Shown in pieces: positions 1 through 5,625 of a DNA stretch of 7,283 bases. Each line of letters begins with the position of its first letter. Position 1 is the stretch's first letter. The DNA lies in the NCBI GenBank assembly GCA_016185915.1, contig JACPMP010000092.1:1-7283 (forward strand). The letters are read 5' to 3'. The notes under the pieces are model-generated. The model ran no database searches. It saw nothing but the letters and a program-made list of their open reading frames with translations, and was not told the DNA's origin. Position numbers and translations under genes: made by a program. Source of the DNA: Candidatus Woesearchaeota archaeon (GTDB lineage Archaea; Nanobdellota; Nanobdellia; Woesearchaeales; GW2011-AR4).

Positions 1-371
1 ACAACAGCACGTTTTGTGACAGTAAAAAGAAAAATCAAATCTAAAATGTGATGCGATATAAGCCCTATTGTGAATAATAATGCAAAATCCTTATAAAATG
101 ATAGTACCGTCATTAATATGAAAAATTCTACTGTATGAAATACAAAAAGGTCTCCATTAAAATCATTCCAATTATTTTTCTTGCCTTCAATCGTAAAAAA
201 ATTATAACATTCCATTAACCCAAATTTCTTATATTTAAAAACAAATAAAAAATAATGGTCAATATCTATTAAAACTCCGCCGACAATTATAAAAATGACC
301 TTCCAACTATAAAATTTGTAGAGCAAAGCAGCTAGAATTAGTGATACTGCTGTATGTTTCCATGTTTCCAT
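1..371 (-). CDS. Partial membrane protein, DUF457/YdjM-like putative metal-dependent hydrolase (N-terminal 123 residues)
   Basis: The frame is open from an ATG at 371 down to the window edge, so the C-terminus is missing. Seen in the translation: a hydrophobic segment at about residues 8-18, a second at 24-36 ending in the acidic/His cluster IDIDH (35-39), an FHTVE motif (78-82), and a third hydrophobic stretch at 83-106 leading into SHHILD (106-111). Spaced His/Asp clusters of the form D-x-D-H, H-T-x-E and S-H-x-x-x-D between membrane helices are the pattern of the DUF457/YdjM family of membrane-bound, predicted metal-dependent hydrolases. Its substrate is not known. The start is supported by a TATA-like box centred about 28 bases upstream, which would make the transcript leaderless. 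It is divergent from the helicase gene. The family call rests on motif memory and only part of the protein, so it is moderate; that it encodes an integral membrane protein is more certain. Confidence 0.6.
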   Translation of the reverse strand, partial: METWKHTAVSLILAALLYKFYSWKVIFIIVGGVLIDIDHYFLFVFKYKKFGLMECYNFFTIEGKKNNWNDFNGDLFVFHTVEFFILMTVLSFYKDFALLFTIGLISHHILDLIFLFTVTKRAV

Positions 372-394
372 TCTAAGGCTCAACTTAAAGTTTA

Positions 395-403
395 TTTATA
401 AAT
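395..403 (-). promoter_or_regulatory. TATA box of the leftward membrane protein gene
   Basis: On the minus strand this reads TTTATAAAT, centred about 28 bases upstream of the ATG at 371. This places transcription start at or within a few bases of the start codon. No Shine-Dalgarno sequence is present, which agrees with a leaderless mRNA. Confidence 0.45.
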
Positions 404-415
404 TTTTTCAAAATA

Positions 416-424
416 TTTATATAA
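416..424 (+). promoter_or_regulatory. TATA box of the helicase gene
   Basis: TTTATATAA lies about 26 bases upstream of the ATG at 446 and is preceded by an A-rich BRE-like stretch. The spacing predicts transcription starting at about the start codon. Five G residues (439-443) sit only two bases before the ATG, too close for a normal Shine-Dalgarno site. The box is back to back with that of the leftward gene, in a 74-base divergent intergenic region. Confidence 0.5.
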
Positions 425-445
425 CGAGTCTAAATCTAGGGGGTC

Positions 446-1108
446 ATGGAACTGGGCTCAATAAAAAATGCCATACCAAAAGAATTGTACGAAATTCTTG
501 AAAAAGAGATAACAATGCTGAGGCCTGCACAGGAAAAATCCATCAAAAATGGGCTTTTAGAAGGAAAAAATTTGTTAGTTTGCACTCCGACAGCATCTGG
601 AAAAACTTTGATAGCAGAGCTTGCATCTCTAAAGTCAATTATTGAAGGCAAGGGAAAGGCAGTTTATATTGTGCCATTAAAAGCATTGGCATCTGAAAAA
701 TATAAGGATTTTAAGAGGAAATATGGCAAAATCGCGAAAATTGCCTTATCGATAGGGGATATTGATTCAGCAGACCCTTTTCTTGCGGATTATGACCTGA
801 TTGTTCTAACAGCTGAGAAGATGGATTCTTTATTAAGGCATAATTCTCCATGGGTGAATAACATCTCAACCATTGTTGTTGATGAAATCCATTTGCTCAA
901 TGACTCAGAAAGAGGTCCAACATTAGAGATTTTACTTACGATATTAAAGCAATTATTAAAAAATGCTCAAATAATAGCATTGAGTGCAACAATAGGCAAT
1001 GCAGAAGAGCTTGCAGAATGGCTCAATGCAGAGTTAATTGTTGATGATTGGCGTCCTGTGAAGCTTCACAAGGGAATTTATTTGGATGGTGAGATTGAGT
1101 TTTATTGA
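446..1108 (+). CDS. Hel308-type (Ski2-like) DNA helicase, truncated to the first RecA-like lobe
   Basis: Hel308 is an archaeal superfamily 2 3'-5' DNA helicase that acts at stalled replication forks. Seen here in order: a Q-motif-like region with LRPAQ (25-29), Walker A TPTASGKT (47-54, Lys53), motif Ia VPLKALASEK (76-85), LTAEKMDSLLRH (121-132), the DEIH box (146-149), motif III SAT (180-182) with GNAEELAEWL after it, and WRPV (202-205), which in full-length members leads into the second RecA lobe. The frame then stops at residue 220. Family members are usually about 700 residues, so RecA2 (motifs IV-VI), the winged helix, the ratchet domain and the C-terminal HLH are all absent and are not found elsewhere in the window. 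Motifs I, II and III are intact and there is no internal stop. The stop overlaps the convergent toxin gene by 7 bases. Alone this lobe should not unwind DNA. It may be a recent truncation, half of a split helicase, or an assembly junction. Confidence 0.85.
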   Translation: MELGSIKNAIPKELYEILEKEITMLRPAQEKSIKNGLLEGKNLLVCTPTASGKTLIAELASLKSIIEGKGKAVYIVPLKALASEKYKDFKRKYGKIAKIALSIGDIDSADPFLADYDLIVLTAEKMDSLLRHNSPWVNNISTIVVDEIHLLNDSERGPTLEILLTILKQLLKNAQIIALSATIGNAEELAEWLNAELIVDDWRPVKLHKGIYLDGEIEFY

Positions 1109-1413
1109 TTTTTGCTTAATTTTTTCATCAATTCTTCAACTAAAATGCTCTTTTTTTCTTTTGATAATGCAAATAAATATTTTTTAACCATTTTGTCAGA
1201 AATTGTAAAGATATAATTTATTTTTATAATGCTATCCTTAACAGAACCTTCTTTTTTTGTTAAGGGTATGCCTTCCATTTTTACATTGCCAGTTATACCA
1301 GCCACTACAATATTTCCATGCTCTTCAAAAAGAACAACTGCAGGCCTTGTTTTGACCTCAAAAGTGTCAGTAAATTGAACCTGAGCAAGAATTACATCGC
1401 CTGTTTTATACAT
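1102..1413 (-). CDS. PemK/MazF-like toxin of a type II toxin-antitoxin pair
   Basis: A 103-residue protein with the N-terminal signature of the PemK/MazF (CcdB-like barrel) family: YKTGDVILAQVQFTD (2-16) followed by KTRPAVVL (21-28) and a beta-rich middle with VAGITGN (37-43). Family members are usually sequence-specific mRNA endonucleases of about 100-120 residues, so the length fits. It lies directly downstream of a ribbon-helix-helix antitoxin gene, the usual order. I chose the ATG at 1413, whose first bases overlap the antitoxin stop (ATGTATAA, 8-base overlap, so likely translational coupling). A GAGG at 1423-1426 sits nine bases upstream. An in-frame ATG at 1428 would add five residues and is less likely. 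The 3' end overlaps the truncated helicase stop by 7 bases in convergent orientation. The C-terminal third is Lys-rich and helical. Cleavage specificity cannot be read from the sequence. Confidence 0.8.
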   Translation of the reverse strand: MYKTGDVILAQVQFTDTFEVKTRPAVVLFEEHGNIVVAGITGNVKMEGIPLTKKEGSVKDSIIKINYIFTISDKMVKKYLFALSKEKKSILVEELMKKLSKNQ

Positions 1414-1633
1414 TATCCCAAGCCTCATCTTCTTTATTATCCCAAAGTTCTTTCATTTTGGCTTGTTGTATTTTATGCAAGAACTCATCATAACTGTTCT
1501 TTTTCTTGACTGCAACAAATACTGAAACAACCTTATCCAACAGCTCATTATAAGTTTGTCTAGGGTATTCTTTGGCGTCTTTCAATTTTTTCAATACCTT
1601 TTTATCCAATTGGATTGTAGTTGCTTCAGTCAT
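1406..1633 (-). CDS. Ribbon-helix-helix antitoxin of the PemK/MazF-like pair
   Basis: A 75-residue protein. Residues 4-36 fit a ribbon-helix-helix DNA-binding domain: a strand at ATTIQL, then helix KKVLKKLKDA, a turn around KEYPRQ, and helix TYNELLDKVV. Residues 44-75 form an acidic/aromatic tail ending KELWDNKEDEAWDNV, the type of unstructured segment that wraps and blocks the toxin. By family knowledge it neutralises the toxin and represses its own promoter. The start is firm: AGGTGAT (1639-1645) lies five bases upstream of the ATG, the best Shine-Dalgarno site in the window. The toxin start overlaps its last codons, so both should be made from one mRNA. It is separated from ftsY upstream by a 75-base gap carrying its own TATA box. 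Confidence 0.8.
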   Translation of the reverse strand: MTEATTIQLDKKVLKKLKDAKEYPRQTYNELLDKVVSVFVAVKKKNSYDEFLHKIQQAKMKELWDNKEDEAWDNV

Positions 1634-1638
1634 ATATA

Positions 1639-1645
1639 ATCACCT
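1639..1645 (-). promoter_or_regulatory. Shine-Dalgarno site of the antitoxin gene
   Basis: AGGTGAT on the minus strand, five bases before the ATG at 1633, decides the antitoxin start. It stands out because several other genes here appear leaderless. Confidence 0.65.
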
Positions 1646-1661
1646 ATATATTAATTATATA
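1645..1661 (-). promoter_or_regulatory. Candidate operator dyad for antitoxin autoregulation
   Basis: TATATA-TTAAT-TATATA forms a 17-base dyad between the antitoxin TATA box and its ATG, overlapping the predicted transcription start. Ribbon-helix-helix antitoxins usually bind short dyads at this position and repress their own operon. The half-sites are simple AT sequence in an AT-rich genome, so chance cannot be excluded. Confidence 0.3.
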
Positions 1662-1666
1662 TCAAC

Positions 1667-1674
1667 TATATAAA
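1667..1674 (-). promoter_or_regulatory. TATA box of the toxin-antitoxin operon
   Basis: The minus strand reads TTTATATA with an A/T-rich BRE-like sequence before it. It predicts transcription start near 1644, leaving a leader of about 11 bases that holds the Shine-Dalgarno site. Confidence 0.5.
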
Positions 1675-1708
1675 TATTTTGATTTTTGTATCTGTTAATA
1701 GGGAAAAA

Positions 1709-3001
1709 TCAAGCCAACCCCAACCCCTTAATCACAATCTCAGAATCAAATTCCTGCAAATCACTATACTTTTGTCCTGTTCCTAAATATAAGATTGGTT
1801 TTTTTGTTACATAACTCACAGAAACAGCAGCTCCACCCTTGTCATCAACATCAGCCTTAGCCAAAATTATCCCGTCTATACCTATCGCATCATTAAATGT
1901 TTTTGCTTGCTCAACGCAATCATTTCCTGTTATGCTTTCTCCTACAAATATTTTCAAGTCGGGTTTTGTAACTCGAACTATTTTTTGCATTTCTTGAATC
2001 AAATTCACATTGCTATGCATCCTTCCGGCAGTGTCAATCAAAACCGCATCAATGTTTTTTGCCTTTGCATGCTTTATTGCATCGAATGCAACAGCAGCTG
2101 GATCAGAGCCATAGTCGTGCTTGATTATTTTTACCCCTAATTTGTCAGCATGCTGCTGAAGCTGCTCTATTGAAGCAGCCCTAAAAGTGTCAGAAGCAGC
2201 CAGAACACAGGAAATTTTTTTGCTTTTCAGCATATTTGCGAGCTTTGCAATGCTTGTTGTCTTTCCGCTTCCATTTATGCCAAAAAAAGCTATAATATAT
2301 GGCTTTTCTCTCTTGTTTTTTATTTCTTCAATCAAATCAATATTCTTTATTTCAAACAAGCTTTCAATAGAACCTCTTAATGTCTCCTGAATTGTTTCCT
2401 CAACTTTTGTTCTTTTAATTGGCTTTTCGACAAGCTCTTCTTTTAAGTCTTTTTTTATTTTTTCAATAACTTCGATTGCAACGTTGTTTTCCATCAGCGC
2501 CAATTCCAATTCCCAAAACAACTTTTCAAACTGCTCTTCATTTATCTTTGTCGTTATTATCTTTTCCTTTATAGATTCAAAAAAGCCCTTCTTCTCAGTC
2601 AGTTGTGAGCGAGTGATTTGCTTACTCGCATTCGACTCTTTTTCTATTATCTTTTGTTTTACTGGTTCTTCTTTAACTTCAACTTTATGCTCTTGCTTTA
2701 TGTATTCCTTAACTTCAGGCTTAGGTTTTATTTTTTCTTCTATTTTTTTATGCTCAATTATCCTGGGCTTTTCTTCTTTCTTAACCTCGCTTTTTTCAAT
2801 TTCTGCCTTTTTTTCTTCAGGAATTGTTTTTTCTTTTTCCTCTTTCCCTGCAAATTTTTCCTTTAACTTGGCAAAAAAACTTTTATCTTCCTTTTTTTCA
2901 ATTTCTTCTGCTGATTTTTCTTCTATCTTGCCTTCTTTCTCTACGCCTTCAGAAATCTTTGATATTGCGCTTTTCAGCTTTTCTTTTAGGAATTTGAACA
3001 T
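1709..3001 (-). CDS. ftsY: Signal recognition particle receptor FtsY
   Basis: FtsY is the membrane-associated GTPase that docks SRP-ribosome complexes for co-translational membrane insertion. The NG domain occupies about residues 150-430: a four-helix N domain (about 150-225), P-loop GINGSGKT (241-248), DTFRAAS (271-277), G3 DTAGR (323-327), G4 AKAD (381-384) and DDKGG (386-390), and the closing GTGQ (407-410) with DLQEFD (414-419). Residues 1-12 form an amphipathic basic helix suited to membrane contact. Between about 20 and 125 lies a low-complexity Lys/Glu-rich region with many KEE/EKK runs, so the 430-residue protein is much longer than a minimal NG-type FtsY of roughly 300. G4 has Ala where most SRP GTPases have Thr; the base-specifying Asp is kept. 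It follows pfdA in the same direction, a common archaeal pairing, although a 153-base gap intervenes. No clear Shine-Dalgarno site precedes the ATG. A T5 run follows the stop. Confidence 0.97.
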   Translation of the reverse strand: MFKFLKEKLKSAISKISEGVEKEGKIEEKSAEEIEKKEDKSFFAKLKEKFAGKEEKEKTIPEEKKAEIEKSEVKKEEKPRIIEHKKIEEKIKPKPEVKEYIKQEHKVEVKEEPVKQKIIEKESNASKQITRSQLTEKKGFFESIKEKIITTKINEEQFEKLFWELELALMENNVAIEVIEKIKKDLKEELVEKPIKRTKVEETIQETLRGSIESLFEIKNIDLIEEIKNKREKPYIIAFFGINGSGKTTSIAKLANMLKSKKISCVLAASDTFRAASIEQLQQHADKLGVKIIKHDYGSDPAAVAFDAIKHAKAKNIDAVLIDTAGRMHSNVNLIQEMQKIVRVTKPDLKIFVGESITGNDCVEQAKTFNDAIGIDGIILAKADVDDKGGAAVSVSYVTKKPILYLGTGQKYSDLQEFDSEIVIKGLGLA

Positions 3002-3147
3002 TTTAGTTGATTTTGAATTTAATTTTTCATTATTAGTTTATTTAATATCCTTTTTAATGGAAATTCAATGTCCTATTTTATGTTTTTATTGCTTTCCTAA
3101 CGCATTAAATAATTTTCCATTAACTTTTTCAAAAACCTAAATTTATT

Positions 3148-3162
3148 AAGAATTTTATTCTT
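3148..3162 (-). terminator. Small hairpin across the pfdA stop codon
   Basis: AAGAAT-TTT-ATTCTT is a perfect inverted repeat (six-base arms, three-base loop) containing the pfdA stop codon. A five-U run follows about 15 bases downstream in the minus-strand transcript. It could mark partial termination or processing in the 153-base gap before ftsY. The AT-only arms make the stem weak. Confidence 0.2.
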
Positions 3163-3574
3163 GTGAAATTAAACTTTGCAATTGCATTTCAATCTGAGCA
3201 GCGTGATCCGTCATTTTCTCCAATTCATCAATCATCTGTCTTTGCATTTTTTGAATCTCTTCCATCTGTTTTTGTATAAGTTTTTTTGTTGAAATGACAT
3301 CCTTTTTGACAACAACGTTTGCCCCTACATTTACAAGCAATTCCGAAGTGTCTTTAATGCTCGCTTTAGCAAATATCCCAGAGCTTAATGGCACAAATAT
3401 CTCTCTTCCGGCATTAATCTTATTAAATTCGTCTAGGCTGTTGCTTGTTGAATTAAGTTCAATCAGTTGATGCGTTACTGCTTCCAATTGCTTCTGAAGT
3501 TGCTTGATATGCTGCTCAATCATCTGAAATTCCATATACATTTCCTGTGCTTTCTTCTCTTTGTCTTCTGTCAT
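3155..3574 (-). CDS. pfdA: Prefoldin subunit alpha
   Basis: Prefoldin is the cytosolic alpha2-beta4 co-chaperone that captures unfolded proteins and passes them to the group II chaperonin. The 139 residues show the alpha-subunit plan: an N-terminal coiled-coil helix (about 5-45), a central beta-hairpin region with FVPLSSGIFAKASI (60-73) and ELLVNVGANVVVKKD (78-92), and a C-terminal coiled-coil helix (about 93-137) rich in Gln, Met and Lys. Length and order match archaeal PfdA (about 140 residues). The ATG lies 12 bases after the prs stop, so the two are probably co-transcribed; there is no strong Shine-Dalgarno site. The beta subunit is not in this window. The next gene in the same direction is ftsY, a frequent neighbour of pfdA in archaea. 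Confidence 0.93.
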   Translation of the reverse strand: MTEDKEKKAQEMYMEFQMIEQHIKQLQKQLEAVTHQLIELNSTSNSLDEFNKINAGREIFVPLSSGIFAKASIKDTSELLVNVGANVVVKKDVISTKKLIQKQMEEIQKMQRQMIDELEKMTDHAAQIEMQLQSLISQE

Positions 3575-3586
3575 TTTTTACTTTCA

Positions 3587-4561
3587 TTATTTTATTTTTC
3601 TCTCCAGTTTCTTATACATTTGCTCGTAAACAACCCCCATTGGCAGTCCTTCATGTGTTCTTTTTACAGTTTCTGCCAATAAAGGCGCTATTGATATAAC
3701 TTTAAGCTTGCCTATCATTTTTTCTTTTGGGATTTGTATAGTATTTGTAACAACTACTTCCTTAAGATTCGATTTGGTTATTCTTTCTATTGCTGGGTCT
3801 GATAAGACTGCATGGGTTGCAAGAGCATAAACCTCTTTAGCTCCAAATCTTAGCAAAATATTTGCCGCTTCTGTTATCGAGCCAGCTGTGTCTATGATAT
3901 CATCAACTAAAAAGGCAGTTTTGCCTTTGACATTCCCTATAACATTTTCAACTTTAGCGACATTTGGCTCAGGCCTTCTTTTGTCTATAATTGCAATTGG
4001 GGCATTCAATACTTTCCCAAAATATCTTGCCCTTGCTGCACCGCCCGCGTCAGGGCTTACTACAACAATATTCTTTAATTTCTTGTTTTGTATGTACTCT
4101 GCAAATAAAGGCACAACTTCAAGATTATCACTTGGAATATCAAAAAATCCTTGGACTTGGGCTACATGCAAGTCAAATGTTATAACCCTGTCAACTCCGG
4201 CAGTTTCAATCATGTTTGCAACTAGCTTTGCTGTTATCGGCTCTCTTGGTTTTGTTTTCTTATCTTGCCTGCAATAACCATAATAAGGAATAACCGCAGT
4301 TATTTTATCCGGCGAAGACCTCTTCAATGCATCAACCATAATTAGCAATTCCATTAAATTCAAGCTCGCATCTGGCGATGTTGGTTGTATTATAAAGACA
4401 TCACAGCCCCTTACACTTTCAAGCACTCTGCAATAAATCTCGCCATCATGAAATCTCTTGATTTCAACAGGTGTTAATGGAATTTTTAATATTTTAGCTA
4501 CTTCATCAGCAAGCTTTCTATTAGCAGTTCCAGATATTAACTTGAAATGTTTCTTGAGCAA
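3587..4561 (-). CDS. prs: Ribose-phosphate pyrophosphokinase (PRPP synthetase)
   Basis: This enzyme transfers pyrophosphate from ATP to ribose 5-phosphate to make PRPP, the precursor of purine, pyrimidine, NAD and His/Trp synthesis. Landmarks in the 324 residues are: RFHDGE (36-41), the ATP-site segment YGYCRQDKK (94-102), FDLHVAQVQGFFDIP (129-143), SPDAGGAARAR (169-179), the flexible-loop KRRPEP (194-199), and the PRPP-binding loop VDDIIDTAGSI (219-229). Length and motifs match a class I, bacterial-type Prs; many archaeal homologues are shorter, about 280-290 residues. The start codon is TTG (4561-4559), supported by AAGGTGG at 4566-4572, four bases upstream, and by conservation of the N-terminus from its first residues. 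It is first of the prs-pfdA-ftsY series, with its own TATA-like box. Whether the enzyme is ADP/GDP-inhibited cannot be told from the sequence. Confidence 0.95.
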   Translation of the reverse strand: MLKKHFKLISGTANRKLADEVAKILKIPLTPVEIKRFHDGEIYCRVLESVRGCDVFIIQPTSPDASLNLMELLIMVDALKRSSPDKITAVIPYYGYCRQDKKTKPREPITAKLVANMIETAGVDRVITFDLHVAQVQGFFDIPSDNLEVVPLFAEYIQNKKLKNIVVVSPDAGGAARARYFGKVLNAPIAIIDKRRPEPNVAKVENVIGNVKGKTAFLVDDIIDTAGSITEAANILLRFGAKEVYALATHAVLSDPAIERITKSNLKEVVVTNTIQIPKEKMIGKLKVISIAPLLAETVKRTHEGLPMGVVYEQMYKKLERKIK

Positions 4562-4565
4562 AAAA

Positions 4566-4572
4566 CCACCTT
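4566..4572 (-). promoter_or_regulatory. Shine-Dalgarno site deciding the TTG start of prs
   Basis: AAGGTGG on the minus strand ends four bases before the TTG at 4561. It supports this non-ATG start; no upstream ATG is available in the frame. Confidence 0.6.
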
Positions 4573-4600
4573 ATCTTTAGGTTTACAGAATGACGGGGTG

Positions 4601-4610
4601 TTTAAAAAGA
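4601..4610 (-). promoter_or_regulatory. Probable TATA box of the prs-pfdA-ftsY unit
   Basis: TCTTTTTAAA on the minus strand lies about 44 bases before the prs start. It predicts transcription start near 4579 and a leader of about 18 bases that includes the Shine-Dalgarno site. The same T5 run might also end transcripts arriving from the upstream zinc-ribbon gene. Confidence 0.35.
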
Positions 4611-4622
4611 TTTCGGGGTTTT

Positions 4623-5171
4623 TTAGAAGGATTTGGGATTTTTTCTATTTTTCACGATTTTTAATCCAACATTAATGAAGAATACAATCCATAAAAGCAA
4701 GACTAAATTGAAAAATATGTCAAATTTTTCCCCTTCATTGTAAAAAGAAAAAACAGCGATTATCAAAAAGAAAGGAACTGATAAAAGTGCTAAAATTACC
4801 TCCCATATGCCAACATAATAGCCAGTTGAAGCGTCAATGGGCTCTTTTGTTATTTTTTCCAATTTCAAACCTTTTTCTATTCTGCTTTTATAGTATTTAA
4901 TCTTGCTTTCAGGAACTTCTGGAAACAGTGCACCCATATAGCCGCATTTCATGCACTTGTATTTTGGCGATGCCCCATAAGCCCAAACAACTGGATTGGA
5001 GAAATCAGTTCCAATGTTAATTGAACCGCACCTTGGGCAAATTTTAACATATTTTTCTTTTTCGGATTTCTTGAATTTGAGAAATAATGATTTTAATTTC
5101 TCTTTATTGAAGTATAAAATTATGAATAAAAAAATCAGGATATATAAAACAATCAAAGTTGGGTTTATCAT
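4623..5171 (-). CDS. Membrane-anchored zinc-ribbon protein of unknown function
   Basis: I do not recognise a named family. With the ATG at 5171 the protein has 182 residues. It shows one hydrophobic N-terminal segment (about 4-21), a basic linker rich in Lys, then a zinc ribbon with knuckles CPRCGS and CMKCGYMG (Cys at about 45, 48, 73 and 76), a charged connector, and two further hydrophobic segments at about 123-144 and 151-171 near the C-terminus. This predicts an integral membrane protein with a small zinc-binding domain between the helices. The flanking Lys-rich segments suggest that the domain is cytoplasmic. An in-frame TTG at 5183 would add four residues; neither start has a clear Shine-Dalgarno or TATA box. 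It lies between prs and the dinD-like gene on the same strand, but the gaps (61 and 78 bases) give no functional hint. Confidence 0.6.
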   Translation of the reverse strand: MINPTLIVLYILIFLFIILYFNKEKLKSLFLKFKKSEKEKYVKICPRCGSINIGTDFSNPVVWAYGASPKYKCMKCGYMGALFPEVPESKIKYYKSRIEKGLKLEKITKEPIDASTGYYVGIWEVILALLSVPFFLIIAVFSFYNEGEKFDIFFNLVLLLWIVFFINVGLKIVKNRKNPKSF

Positions 5172-5249
5172 AGTTAAGTTCAATGATTTTTAGTGGCTAA
5201 ACGAGTGATAGGGAGACATTTCTAAACGATGAAACGAAGGGGGAGTTCA

Positions 5250-5549
5250 TTACTTCTTATTCTTATCTTCCAGTTTTTTCTTCTTTTCTGGTTCAAAAAG
5301 ATAGTTTTCTGTGGTTGATACCGTTTCTCCGCTTCTTTGCTCAAGTTCTTTTCTCGCTACACCTGCAACTGTTCCGCCTTGCTTTGCAACTTCCTTGTTT
5401 TCAATAAAACCTTTAGCATCTTTTTTTCTTGCTATTCTTGTAGTTGATGCTTCACCAAGCATTGTAAAAATCAGTTCCAAATCATCCATGTGATCTCGCA
5501 AGTTCTCTTTTTTCAATCCTTTGAACTTCTTGTATTCGCTTGGAGTCAT
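5250..5549 (-). CDS. Open C-terminal fragment of the broken dinD-like gene
   Basis: A 99-codon frame opening with MTPSEYKKFKGLKKENLRDH and carrying IARKKDAKGF and EVAKQGGTVAGVARKELE, the conserved C-terminal region of DinD-like proteins. The frame extends upstream without stops to the 28-bp repeats, so the ATG at 5549 is an internal Met of the parent gene and not a credible independent start. No Shine-Dalgarno or TATA box precedes it. It is listed so that the fragment is not mistaken for a separate gene. Confidence 0.5.
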   Translation of the reverse strand: MTPSEYKKFKGLKKENLRDHMDDLELIFTMLGEASTTRIARKKDAKGFIENKEVAKQGGTVAGVARKELEQRSGETVSTTENYLFEPEKKKKLEDKNKK

Positions 5550-5625
5550 CCCAAAGGTGGCTTTTGAGATTTCAGCAGTTAAAATAGAATACTCTCGTTC
5601 TGTTTTAACGTCTCTTTTATTCCAT

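Noticed and set aside
436..651. A 71-codon minus-strand frame over the helicase start.
   Set aside because: It is a shadow of the helicase reading frame and covers the Walker A coding region.
1102..1708. Insertion-sequence or transposon ends around the toxin-antitoxin pair.
   Set aside because: No inverted terminal repeats, target duplications or transposase remnants were found by eye on either side.
2484..3140. A 218-codon plus-strand open frame antisense to ftsY, Phe/Ser-rich.
   Set aside because: It mirrors the Lys/Glu-rich coding of ftsY, which read backwards gives Phe/Ser-rich frames. ftsY is certain on the other strand and the frame has no family motif.
3888..4277. A 129-codon plus-strand open frame antisense to prs.
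   Set aside because: It lies within the conserved core of prs, including the PRPP loop, and shows no independent promoter or recognisable domain.
5197..5238. Repeated CTAAACGA (5197-5204 and 5222-5229) with a GATGA, considered as a C/D-box small RNA or attachment site.
   Set aside because: There is no matching pair of box C and box D motifs at proper spacing, the repeat is only eight bases, and no mobile gene lies beside it.
5250..5549. The 99-codon frame as an independent small gene.
   Set aside because: Its upstream frame is open to the duplication and encodes conserved DinD sequence, so it is the C-terminal part of the broken gene.
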